Shown here one piece after another: positions 15,544 through 22,838 of a stretch of DNA of 32,246 bases. Below the pieces are notes generated by a model. The model had not been told where the DNA came from, did no database searches, and saw only the letters and a list, made by a program, of their open reading frames with translations. Positions within the stretch are counted from its first letter, which is position 1, and every line of letters begins with the position of its first letter. A program made the position numbers and the translations under genes. The stretch comes from Thermoleophilia bacterium (GTDB lineage Bacteria; Actinomycetota; Thermoleophilia; Gaiellales; Gaiellaceae): contig SHVL01000027.1 of the NCBI GenBank assembly GCA_009694305.1, positions 1-32,246 on the forward strand. The letters run 5' to 3'.

Positions 15544-15548
15544 CGCCC

Positions 15549-16631
15549 CTACAGCAGAGAGGCAAGGAGGGCGACGCCCTCTGTGATCCGCTCGGGCGTC
15601 TCGTAGCTGAAGGCGAGGCGGGCCGACGACCGGCCGGCGGAGGCGTTCGGGAAGAAGTCCGAGCCCCGCACGAACGTCACGCCCGCATCGGTCGCCCGCG
15701 TCAGCAGGGCTGCAGCATCGACGTCGTCGGCGAAGTCGAGCCAGAGGAAGTACCCACCCTCCGGTGAGCTCCAGCTCGTGCCGGCGGGCATCTCGGCCGC
15801 GAGGGCTACGAGCATCGCATCCTTGCGCGCTTTGAGCAGCCCGCGCACCCGATCGAGATTCGGCACGAACGCCTCACGGTCGATGAGCTCGAACACCGTC
15901 GCCTGCGGCAGGAGGCTCGGAGAGATGTAGGTCGAGACCGCGCGGTCGTCGTAGGCGGCCACGAGTCCGTCCGGGACGACGAAGTAACCGATCCGCAGAC
16001 CCGGTGCCACCGTCTTCGAGAACGAGGAGGTGAACGTGACGCGCTGCCCTCCCTCGAGCTCGTGCAGCGAGGGAACCGGGTCGCCGTCGTAGCGAACGCG
16101 ACCATACGGGTCGTCCTCGAGAATCGGGAGATCGTACTGCGCCGCCATCTCGACGAGCCGGCGGCGGCGCTCCGTCCCGAGCGTGCGGCCCGAGGGATTC
16201 TGGAAGGTGGGGATCGTGTAGAGGAACGAGATGTCGCCTCCGCGTTCCAGTTCAGCCTCGAGCGCGTCGAGGTCGAGGCCCTCGTCGTCCATCGCAATCG
16301 GCACGACCTCTACCCCGTCGCGCGCGAGAATCTTCAGCGGACGATCGTAGGTCGGCCCCTCCACGAGCACGCGGCCGGGTCGGAGTGCAAGCTGAACGGC
16401 CGCGTAGAAGACGAAACCCTGCAGGCCGCCGGTCGTGACGAACACCCGGTTCGCGGCCACCCCGTGCTGCTCTGCGAGCACCTCACGCAAGGGCTCGTAC
16501 CCGCCGCCCGTGCCATACGAGAGGATCGTCGTCCCGTCACGCTCGAGCGCGGCACGCGCACAGTCGGCGATCAGCGCCTGATCGAGACATTCCGGTGCCG
16601 GGGCACCCCGGGCAAACGAGATTGCAGCCAT
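15549..16631 (-). CDS. PLP-dependent aminotransferase (fold type I, LysN/ARO8-like)
   Basis: A 360-residue class I/II aminotransferase. It has SYGTGGGYEPLRE (38-50), the cofactor-binding TTGGLQG (66-72), PTFQNPSG (141-148) with the PLP-pyridine region, EDDPYG (172-177) and the Schiff-base Lys206 in SSFSKTVAPGLRIGY. The pattern matches 2-aminoadipate/aromatic aminotransferases related to the MocR C-terminal domain; no N-terminal GntR DNA-binding domain is present. The exact amino acid is unknown. There is no Shine-Dalgarno sequence; TACCCT (16643-16638) lies six bases before the ATG, which fits a leaderless mRNA. Confidence 0.88.
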   Translation of the reverse strand: MAAISFARGAPAPECLDQALIADCARAALERDGTTILSYGTGGGYEPLREVLAEQHGVAANRVFVTTGGLQGFVFYAAVQLALRPGRVLVEGPTYDRPLKILARDGVEVVPIAMDDEGLDLDALEAELERGGDISFLYTIPTFQNPSGRTLGTERRRRLVEMAAQYDLPILEDDPYGRVRYDGDPVPSLHELEGGQRVTFTSSFSKTVAPGLRIGYFVVPDGLVAAYDDRAVSTYISPSLLPQATVFELIDREAFVPNLDRVRGLLKARKDAMLVALAAEMPAGTSWSSPEGGYFLWLDFADDVDAAALLTRATDAGVTFVRGSDFFPNASAGRSSARLAFSYETPERITEGVALLASLL

Positions 16632-16637
16632 ACCGGG

Positions 16638-16643
16638 AGGGTA
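16638..16643 (-). promoter_or_regulatory. -10 box of the aminotransferase gene
   Basis: TACCCT on the minus strand ends six bases before ATG 16631, with no ribosome site in between. This matches the leaderless pattern seen at several lead genes in this window. Confidence 0.4.
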
Positions 16644-16790
16644 CCCGGCCAGGGTCTTCGCCTGAATGAGAACCTGTGCCGGCGGCGAATCGGGAATGAC
16701 TGCTATCGTTGTTCACAGGGAATCGGCGATGTGCCGCCCCGGGAGATCAGCTTCTTTCGACTCTAGGCTCGGAACTTCGAGGATTAGGCA

Positions 16791-16814
16791 GTTCGAGGGT
16801 AGATGGTCTCGAAC
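16791..16814 (+). promoter_or_regulatory. Hairpin in the helicase leader
   Basis: GTTCGAG (16791-16797) and CTCGAAC (16808-16814) form a perfect 7-bp stem with a 10-base loop, seven bases before the AAGGAG ribosome site (16822-16827). It lies in the otherwise empty 206-base gap between the aminotransferase and helicase starts. TAGGCT at 16764-16769 is a candidate -10 for a leader of about 60 bases. A structured leader suits an RNA helicase that controls its own message, but this is inference. Confidence 0.4.
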
Positions 16815-16837
16815 ACAATCCAAGGAGTACAAACCGA

Positions 16838-18034
16838 ATGCCAGATTCAACCTTTGCCTCTATCGGGCTGAGTACGGACATCGTCCGCGTCCTCACCTCA
16901 CAGGGCATCCACTCACCGTTCCAGATCCAGACGCGCGCTATCCCGGCCGCACTTGCAGGCCAGGACGTGCTTGCGAAGGCCCCCACGGGCTCGGGCAAGA
17001 CGCTCGCGTTCGCAATCCCCATTGTCGAGCGCACCGCGCGCGGCGACGGGCGGCCCGCCGCGCTCGTGCTCGTACCGACGCGCGAACTCGCAGTCCAGGT
17101 GACCGAGGTGCTCGCCGGCCTCGGCAAGTTCAAGGGCCTCGAGGTCGCATCCGTCTACGGCGGTGTCCCCATCCCGGCCCAGGCCGCAAAGGCCAAAAGG
17201 GCCCACGTCCTCGTCGCGACCCCGGGCCGTCTGCAGGATCTGATGGATCGGCGCATGGTCAACCTCGATGCCGTGACGATCCTCGTACTCGACGAGGCCG
17301 ACCGGATGCTCGACATGGGCTTCAAGCCGCAGGTGGACAAGATCCTGCGCCGCGTCTCCAACAACCGCCAGACGATGTTCTTCTCCGCGACACTCGACGG
17401 TGCCGTCGGCGAGCTCGCCCGCGAGTACACGAACCAGCCGGTCAGGATCGCAGCCGAGCTGCCGAGCGGGCACATGCCCGGAGAGATCGACCACCAGTTC
17501 GTCTCGGTCACGGCAGACAACAAGGTCGAGAAGCTCGTCGAGCTACTCGAGGCGGAGCGCGGCCTCGTACTCGTCTTCGTCCGCACCAAGCGCGGCGCCG
17601 ACCGTCTTGCCCAGCGCCTCGAGCGCCATCAGGTCCGCGCGGTCGCGATGCACGGCGACAAGACGCAGGCCGCGCGCGAGAAGGCGCTTGCGCACTTCGA
17701 GGCCGGCAAGGTGACGACACTGATCGCCACCGACGTCGCCGCCCGCGGCCTCGACCTGTCGGACATCACTCACGTGATCAACTTCGATCCGCCCGAGGAC
17801 GAAAAGGCATACACCCACCGGGTCGGCCGCACAGGTCGCGCCGGGCGGTCGGGTACGGGCGTCACGCTCGTGCTCCCCGACCAGCAGGCCGAAGTCAGCC
17901 GGGTCGCGCGCATGAACGGCCAGTCGGACGCGTGGGAGGAGACCGGCATGAAGTCGGCCGCCCCGAGGCTTCTCTATTCGGGCCGCAAGCGCGGCTCGAA
18001 GTGGGGCCCCACCCGGGCTCGCCGCAAGATCTAG
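16838..18034 (+). CDS. DEAD-box ATP-dependent RNA helicase
   Basis: A 398-residue helicase with all core motifs in order: the Q motif (FASIGL...PFQIQ), motif I APTGSGKT (48-55), PTREL, TPGR, DEAD, SAT, ATDVAARGLDL and HRVGRTGRAG. It unwinds short RNA duplexes in ribosome assembly or RNA decay; its length is near that of RhlE/CshA-type proteins. The C-terminal tail (GRKRGSKWGPTRARRKI) is basic and probably binds RNA. ATG 16838 is supported by AAGGAG ten bases upstream; the earlier ATG at 16709 would add non-homologous residues from the leader. A cold-shock role is plausible but not shown. Confidence 0.95.
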   Translation: MPDSTFASIGLSTDIVRVLTSQGIHSPFQIQTRAIPAALAGQDVLAKAPTGSGKTLAFAIPIVERTARGDGRPAALVLVPTRELAVQVTEVLAGLGKFKGLEVASVYGGVPIPAQAAKAKRAHVLVATPGRLQDLMDRRMVNLDAVTILVLDEADRMLDMGFKPQVDKILRRVSNNRQTMFFSATLDGAVGELAREYTNQPVRIAAELPSGHMPGEIDHQFVSVTADNKVEKLVELLEAERGLVLVFVRTKRGADRLAQRLERHQVRAVAMHGDKTQAAREKALAHFEAGKVTTLIATDVAARGLDLSDITHVINFDPPEDEKAYTHRVGRTGRAGRSGTGVTLVLPDQQAEVSRVARMNGQSDAWEETGMKSAAPRLLYSGRKRGSKWGPTRARRKI

Positions 18035-18061
18035 AGGACACGCGACTTCCGCCTCTGGCGC

Positions 18062-18089
18062 CCGGTGGCCGGCCTCGGCCGGTCGCCGG
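18062..18089. terminator. Stem-loop between helicase and cupin genes
   Basis: CCGGTGGCCGG (18062-18072) pairs with CCGGTCGCCGG (18079-18089), with two G-U pairs and a six-base loop. It lies 28 bases after the helicase stop and 20 bases after the cupin stop, so it may end both convergent transcripts. No T-run follows. Confidence 0.45.
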
Positions 18090-18108
18090 CACGCGCCTCT
18101 CGCCCGTG

Positions 18109-18450
18109 CTATTCGACGTACGTGTCGTCATGGCTGTACGCCGGCACGCAGCAGCAGAGAAGCCGTGCACCATCCTGGCCCGCGCATAACGCATGCCACG
18201 CACCGGGCGGAATCAGGATCGCATCGCCCTCCCGCACCTCTCGCACCTCTCCGTCGAGCTCCATCGTGCCACCACCTCCGGTGAGCAGGTAGATCTCCTC
18301 GCTGAGTGCATGCCGGTGGCGTACCGTTGACTGGCCGGGCTCGAGCGTCGCCTCTGCCAGGGACTGAGCGGGTGAGTGGATGAACTCCCGAATCGTCGAA
18401 CCGTCCTTCGTCGTGAACGGCTCGAGTGTCTCGTAGCAGACGACGTCCAC
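18109..18450 (-). CDS. Single-domain cupin protein
   Basis: A 113-residue cupin from GTG 18450. Motif 1 reads RHRHALSEEIYLLTGGG, with the HxH and Glu metal ligands, and motif 2 reads GDAILIPPGAWHA, with the fourth ligand His, so a metal-binding barrel is expected. The ligand or reaction is unknown. A Cys-Cys-Cys run lies near the C-terminus (LLCCCVP), which is unusual. The GTG shares its G with the TAG of the tatA-like gene (TAGTG), so both are translated together. Confidence 0.82.
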   Translation of the reverse strand: MDVVCYETLEPFTTKDGSTIREFIHSPAQSLAEATLEPGQSTVRHRHALSEEIYLLTGGGGTMELDGEVREVREGDAILIPPGAWHALCAGQDGARLLCCCVPAYSHDDTYVE

Positions 18451-18794
18451 TAGTGCGTGGGAGGCCCGGGCGCGTCGCCGCCGGCCGAAACGACAGGGTC
18501 GGGCGCGACAGCGTCCACGGGTGCCACCACGGAATCGACCACCGACGGCGCAACCTCCGGTCTCGCAGCCTCGATGGCCGGCACCGGCTTCGGCGTCGAT
18601 TTCGACTTCGGTTTCCGGGGCTCGTCCTCGGCATCGAACACCGAGCGAGGATCCATCTCCGACACCGAATCCTTCAGCTCGCGGACGCCGGTACCGAGGC
18701 GCCGCGCCATCGCCGGAGCCCCCTTGGCACCGAAGAGGAGCAGCAGCACTCCCACGACGATGAGAATCTCCCAGATACCTAGACCGAGTGGCAC
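18450..18794 (-). CDS. tatA: TatA/TatB-type twin-arginine translocase subunit
   Basis: A 114-residue protein with the TatA layout: an N-terminal helix starting at GIWEILIVVGVLLLLFGAKG, the FGAK hinge, an amphipathic helix (APAMARRLGTGVRELKDS) and a long flexible Pro/Ala/Val-rich tail. Tat exports folded proteins. Whether it works as TatA or TatB is unclear; the long tail and the following EMDP resemble TatB somewhat. I place the start at GTG 18794, which gives the typical short N-terminus and has TACAGT seven bases upstream. A GTG at 18830 would add 12 residues. No tatC is in the window. Confidence 0.85.
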   Translation of the reverse strand: MPLGLGIWEILIVVGVLLLLFGAKGAPAMARRLGTGVRELKDSVSEMDPRSVFDAEDEPRKPKSKSTPKPVPAIEAARPEVAPSVVDSVVAPVDAVAPDPVVSAGGDAPGPPTH

Positions 18795-18801
18795 AGCCAC
18801 A

Positions 18802-18807
18802 ACTGTA
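18802..18807 (-). promoter_or_regulatory. -10 box of the tatA-cupin operon
   Basis: TACAGT on the minus strand ends seven bases before GTG 18794, and no ribosome site lies between. It supports the shorter TatA and a leaderless transcript. Confidence 0.4.
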
Positions 18808-18922
18808 CCAACGGCTTCCGCAGCGAGCACGCCGGCGGTCGCTGCCGGTCGTTCCCGTCACCTGCAAGCACCGTGGCGCAGAGCGCCCGTACAGGTGAAG
18901 GTAGGCGGCTCCTCGGGACGGC

Positions 18923-19414
18923 TCAGTGGCCGACGAACCACTTCAAAACGACGATGCCGAGCCCGAACAGGGCGTTGACGAGAACGACCACGAGCGTCGC
19001 CCTTCGCCCGAGGTGTTCGTTGCGCGCATAGAGCAAACCCCACCAGATGAGCGATGCTGCGCCGTAGCCGATCGCGATCGCGTAGGCAGTCCGATATTCA
19101 ATGAGACCGATGCCGCCGGCGACCAGTGCGAGGGCGGGAACGACCACCGCCTGAAGCAGCGGCCATTCGCGGAATGCGAACTGCCGCACCTGCCGATACG
19201 AGATCGGTTCGTCACTTTCGATGCTCCAGGCAAGCAGTCCGGCGTACACGTGCGCAAGCCAGAAGACGCCAATGGTGACCGTGACGATGGAGAGCGAACG
19301 CCAGATCGTGAGAGATGTGTCAGACGCGGCCACGATCGACGTGACGAGGATCGTTCCGTAGATGCCGCCCGCCAGGTTTTCGCCACGATCAAACAGAAAC
19401 AGGAAGAACTTCAA
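18923..19414 (-). CDS. Unknown four-helix membrane protein
   Basis: A 163-residue integral membrane protein that I do not recognise. Hydrophobic segments lie near residues 16-30, 40-65, 92-115 and 130-160, separated by charged loops such as SIESDEPISYRQVRQ and ARNEHLGRRA. The start is a TTG at 19414 with a strong AGAGGAGG seven bases upstream; a GTG at 19468 is in frame but gives a Pro/Ala/Gly-rich extension over the intergenic region. It follows sucD on the same strand by 71 bases and may be the last gene of the sucC operon. No transport or enzyme motif is visible. Confidence 0.7.
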   Translation of the reverse strand: MKFFLFLFDRGENLAGGIYGTILVTSIVAASDTSLTIWRSLSIVTVTIGVFWLAHVYAGLLAWSIESDEPISYRQVRQFAFREWPLLQAVVVPALALVAGGIGLIEYRTAYAIAIGYGAASLIWWGLLYARNEHLGRRATLVVVLVNALFGLGIVVLKWFVGH

Positions 19415-19485
19415 TCCGGTGCCTCCTCTCCCAGCCGTCGATGTTGGAGCGGGTACCGCCCCCGGCACCGAGTGGCCACGGCGGC

Positions 19486-20358
19486 CTACCTTCGCGCGAT
19501 CTCGGCGACGATCTCGGCCGTCTCGGTCGGCGTTCTCGCAACCCGAATACCCTTTGCCTCGAGCGCGGCCTTCTTGCCCTCTGCCGTCCCGGACGAACCC
19601 GAGATGATCGCCCCGGCGTGACCCATCGTCTTGCCCGGCGGCGCGGTGAAGCCGGCGATATATGCGACGACGGGCTTGGTCACCTCGGCTTCGATGAAGG
19701 CCGCGGCCTTCTCCTCCTCGTCGCCACCGATCTCGCCGACCATGACCACGTACTCCGTCTCCGGGTCTGCCTGAAACTTTGCGAGGACATCGATGAACGA
19801 CGAGCCCACGATCGGGTCGCCGCCGATGCCGACGATCGTCGAGTTGCCAAGGCCCATCTGCGACAACTCGTGACCAATCTGGTAGGTGAGCGTGCCGGAG
19901 CGGGAGATGAGGCCGATGTTCCCGGCGGTGAAGATCTCGGCCGGCATGATGCCGACGTTCGCCTTGCCAGGAGAGAGAACCCCCGGGCAGTTCGGGCCGA
20001 TCAGCGTCACTCCACGGCCGTGGAGGTAGGTGTGGATCCGCAACATGTCGTGTGCGGGCACGCCCTCCGTGACGCAGATCACGGTACCCACACCGGCATC
20101 GACCGCCTCGTAGACGGCGTCGGCAGCAAAGGCTGCAGGTACGAAGACCATCGCCGTGTTCGCGCCCTGCTCCGAGACGGCGTCGGCGACCGTGTGGTAG
20201 ATCGGCACACCTTCGACATCCTGTCCGCCCTTGCCCGGCGTTACACCGGCGACGAGGTTCGTTCCGTAGGAGCGGTTGCGCAGACCGTGAAAGCGGCCCT
20301 CCGACCCGGTGAGGCCCTGGACGACGAGACGCGTGTCGTCGTCTACGATGATCGCCAT
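19486..20358 (-). CDS. sucD: Succinyl-CoA ligase, alpha subunit
   Basis: A 290-residue alpha chain of succinyl-CoA synthetase. It contains [12 protein letters not shown] and the CoA-binding Rossmann region [14 protein letters not shown], then [11 protein letters not shown]. The phosphorylated His247 is in TMGHAGAI. With SucC it makes succinate and ATP or GTP from succinyl-CoA. Its ATG lies one base after the stop of the methyltransferase gene, so translation is coupled to that gene and not directly to sucC, which is unusual. Confidence 0.96.
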   Translation of the reverse strand: MAIIVDDDTRLVVQGLTGSEGRFHGLRNRSYGTNLVAGVTPGKGGQDVEGVPIYHTVADAVSEQGANTAMVFVPAAFAADAVYEAVDAGVGTVICVTEGVPAHDMLRIHTYLHGRGVTLIGPNCPGVLSPGKANVGIMPAEIFTAGNIGLISRSGTLTYQIGHELSQMGLGNSTIVGIGGDPIVGSSFIDVLAKFQADPETEYVVMVGEIGGDEEEKAAAFIEAEVTKPVVAYIAGFTAPPGKTMGHAGAIISGSSGTAEGKKAALEAKGIRVARTPTETAEIVAEIARR

Positions 20359-20359
20359 C

Positions 20360-20998
20360 TCAGCCGTGCACCGCCCGTAGCGCGATCCGGTCGAGCGTCA
20401 CGAGCCCCCCGTTGACGCGGTCGCCGAGCAGGGCCGTTGCGCGCTCGGCCTCGTCGCCGTCGCAGCCACATCGGTCGAGCCAGGGCTGAAACGCAATCGG
20501 CTTCTCGAACAGCCGCACCTCCTCGACACGCAGGCCCGCCCGCGTGACGAACTCGCGCCACTCGGCCTCGCTGTGGTTACGCACGTGAGAGGGGTCTCGC
20601 AGCTTCTCCGCCTCCTCGACGTCATCACCCATGAAGAGGTTGTCCACGATCAGCACCGCGTCTGCTGCAACACGCGCCATCTCCGCAACCGCCTGCTCGA
20701 CATCGTCGTAGTGATGTGCGGCGACCCGCGTGGAAACGACGTCGAAGCTGCCGTCGGCGAACGGGAGGTCCTCGGCGCGGCAGATGACATCCGGGTGCAT
20801 GCCGGGAGCGGGATCACAGCTCACGACTTCGATGCCCGCCTCGCGGAGGCGCCCTGCAAGATGGCCGCCTCCGGTTGCCACATCGAGTGCCGTTCGTGCA
20901 CCCACAGCCCATCCGACGAGCAGGTCGAGATCGGGGCCCTCCCGGTGGGCATCGCTCGTCCGGTACATCTCGGCGCGCTCGCTCCAGACATCGGTCAT
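20360..20998 (-). CDS. SAM-dependent methyltransferase inside the sucC-sucD operon
   Basis: A 212-residue class I methyltransferase. Motif I is LDVATGGGHLAGRL (38-51), the second-strand acidic residue is Asp62 in CDPAPGM, motif II-like RAEDLPFADGSFDVV lies at 74-88, and HHYDD follows. The family (Methyltransf_11, UbiE/MenG-like) methylates small molecules; the C-terminus is not diagnostic. The gene is locked between sucC and sucD: its ATG overlaps the sucC stop (ATGA) and its stop is one base from the sucD ATG. Cys-rich WLDRCGCDGDE near residue 180 is distinctive. The substrate is unknown, and a link to succinyl-CoA ligase function is only suggested by position. Confidence 0.88.
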   Translation of the reverse strand: MTDVWSERAEMYRTSDAHREGPDLDLLVGWAVGARTALDVATGGGHLAGRLREAGIEVVSCDPAPGMHPDVICRAEDLPFADGSFDVVSTRVAAHHYDDVEQAVAEMARVAADAVLIVDNLFMGDDVEEAEKLRDPSHVRNHSEAEWREFVTRAGLRVEEVRLFEKPIAFQPWLDRCGCDGDEAERATALLGDRVNGGLVTLDRIALRAVHG

Positions 20999-22137
20999 GC
21001 GGCGAGCTCCACAGCGAGCTTCGCGGCCTCGAGCATCGTCGGAGAGACGTGCAGGTTCGCAGGAGCCGCCTCGGCGAGGATCCGCCGGCCCTCCTCGGCG
21101 TTGGTGCCGTCGAGACGCACGACAATCGGCAGGTCGAGCCCCATCTCGACGAGCGCCTGCAGGATGCCGCGCGCCACCTCGTCGCAGCGCGTGATGCCGC
21201 CAAAGATGTTGAAGAAGATTGCCTTCACCTGCGGGTCGCTCGTGACAACCGACAACGCGTCAACCACACCCTGGGCGCTGCCACCGCCACCGAGATCGCA
21301 GAAATTCGCGGGACGGCCGCCCGCGAAGGTGACCAGATCGACAGTGGACATCGTCAGCCCCGCACCGTTCCCGCACACCCCGACATCGCCGTCGAGCTTC
21401 ACATACGTCACGTGCTTCTCGCGGGCGAGGGCCTCGAGCGGGTCGGCTGCCTCCGCATCGCGCATCTCGGCGATCGCCGGATGACGGTGGAGCGCGTTGT
21501 CGTCCACCGTGAACTTCGAGTCGAGAGCCTTGACGAGCCCGTCAGGCGTGACGATGAGCGGGTTGATCTCGCAGAGCATCGCGTCGAAGCGTACGAAGGC
21601 GTCGTAGAGTTGCCCGACGATCTTCGCGATCTGCTTCTGCTCGGACGGGTCGGTGACGCCGGCGCCGTAGACGAGCCGGCGCGCCTGCCACGGCTGGAAG
21701 CCCTCGAGGGGATCGACATGGAGCCTGACGAGCGCATCGGGGCTCTCGGCGGCGACCTGCTCGATCTCGACGCCGCCCTGGGTCGTGAACATGAAGAGGG
21801 GCTTCTTGACGCCGCGGTCGAAGGTCAGCGAGAGGTAGTACTCCTTCGCGATGTCCGATGCCAGCTCGATCCAGAGCCGCTTGACGACGTGTCCCTTGAT
21901 GTCGAGTCCGAGGATGTCCTGGGCGTACGCTTCGGCCTCGTCAGGTGTGGCGGCGAGCTTGACACCCCCGGCCTTGCCGCGCCCTCCCGTCAGCACCTGC
22001 GCCTTGACGACGACCTCACCGCCAAGCTCCTCTGCCGCCGCGCGGGCCTCCTTTGAGGTGAGCGCCAGCCTGCCGTCCGAGACCGGAATCCCGACCTGCC
22101 GGAACAGCTCCTTGCCCTGATACTCGTAGAGATCCAC
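20995..22137 (-). CDS. sucC: ADP-forming succinyl-CoA ligase, beta subunit
   Basis: A 380-residue ATP-grasp beta chain. VDLYEYQGKELF is the family N-terminus. KAQVLTGGRGKAGGVK forms part of the nucleotide site, and EINPLIVTPDG and FFNIFGGITRCDEVA are highly conserved. It pairs with SucD. The start is GTG 22137 with no ribosome site; TAGGCT nine bases upstream suggests a leaderless message. It leads the operon sucC-methyltransferase-sucD and possibly the membrane-protein gene. Confidence 0.96.
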   Translation of the reverse strand: MDLYEYQGKELFRQVGIPVSDGRLALTSKEARAAAEELGGEVVVKAQVLTGGRGKAGGVKLAATPDEAEAYAQDILGLDIKGHVVKRLWIELASDIAKEYYLSLTFDRGVKKPLFMFTTQGGVEIEQVAAESPDALVRLHVDPLEGFQPWQARRLVYGAGVTDPSEQKQIAKIVGQLYDAFVRFDAMLCEINPLIVTPDGLVKALDSKFTVDDNALHRHPAIAEMRDAEAADPLEALAREKHVTYVKLDGDVGVCGNGAGLTMSTVDLVTFAGGRPANFCDLGGGGSAQGVVDALSVVTSDPQVKAIFFNIFGGITRCDEVARGILQALVEMGLDLPIVVRLDGTNAEEGRRILAEAAPANLHVSPTMLEAAKLAVELAA

Positions 22138-22146
22138 GAGCGAAAG

Positions 22147-22152
22147 AGCCTA
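22147..22152 (-). promoter_or_regulatory. -10 box of the sucC operon
   Basis: TAGGCT on the minus strand ends nine bases before GTG 22137. The 44-base gap to the divergent lipoprotein gene must hold both promoters. No TTGACA-like -35 is visible at 17 bp. Confidence 0.5.
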
Positions 22153-22181
22153 CCTGCACGAATGTGCGACCATTCAGAGAG

Positions 22182-22754
22182 ATGCGAACACTCCTCTTGC
22201 TCGTGCTCGCCTCCCTCGCAGTCGCCGGCTGCGCTTCGGAAGCGGTCGTCGTTCCCGCCACCGTCAAGGCGCCGCCGCAGACGGCGCGCCCCGACTGGAA
22301 AGAGCCCTACCCGGCCGTTGCGCCTGCGCTCGTCTTCGGCGTTACGCGCTTCACGGTCACCCGCGAGGGATGGAAGGCCGACATCTCGGTCGAGAACAGG
22401 TCGGGTGTCGGCTGGAAGGTGGGCGATCTGAGGGCAGGAGGGCAGGCTTTCGGCGTGCTGCTCTTTCCCGACGACGATCTGGACGCGCTCGAGCGTCGCA
22501 GCCGCAGCGGCGACCTTCCCGCGATCCGCGCCGCGACGAGCTACAACCCCGCGCTCCCACTCGTGCTCGGGCCGGACAAGACGTGGCAGGGGACGATTGC
22601 CGCCCCGGGCGCGCTCGCAGGGGGCCTCTGGATCAGACTCTCCTTCGGGCCCTTCATCAGTGTCGGCAAGCCACCCGAAGGGGCCGCAGCACAGGTTGTC
22701 TGGTTCACGGATCACGCGCTGAGGCTCGAACAGGTCGCAGCCGAACCGGCCTAG
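22182..22754 (+). CDS. Putative lipoprotein
   Basis: A 190-residue protein. Starting from ATG 22182 it has a short basic start (MR), a Leu-rich signal sequence and a lipobox LAVAGC, with the lipidated Cys at about residue 17. The mature part has beta-strand-like character (RFTVTREGWKADISVENRS) and a segment about favoured values (LPLVLGPDKTWQGTI), suggesting an Ig-like or DUF4352-like fold, but no family is recognised. It should be anchored on the outer face of the membrane. ATG 22182 is preferred over 22164 because of AGAGAG just upstream and the proper signal peptide. It is followed by gldA after 84 bases. Confidence 0.72.
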   Translation: MRTLLLLVLASLAVAGCASEAVVVPATVKAPPQTARPDWKEPYPAVAPALVFGVTRFTVTREGWKADISVENRSGVGWKVGDLRAGGQAFGVLLFPDDDLDALERRSRSGDLPAIRAATSYNPALPLVLGPDKTWQGTIAAPGALAGGLWIRLSFGPFISVGKPPEGAAAQVVWFTDHALRLEQVAAEPA

Positions 22755-22826
22755 CGGCGGACTCGCGACCATCGCACGGTCCGGAGGCCCTGCCAGGCCC
22801 CTCCCGAAATCGAAAACACAGGCTGA

Positions 22827-22832
22827 TACGGT
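22827..22832 (+). promoter_or_regulatory. -10 box of the glycerol dehydrogenase gene
   Basis: TACGGT ends six bases before ATG 22839, with no Shine-Dalgarno sequence. This suggests that gldA has its own leaderless transcript rather than depending only on the lipoprotein gene upstream. Confidence 0.4.
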
Positions 22833-22838
22833 GACCCG

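Noticed and set aside
16666-18189. Plus-strand frame overlapping the helicase gene
   Set aside because: It is a +1-frame shadow of the DEAD-box gene, almost entirely Arg/Gly/Pro/Ala.
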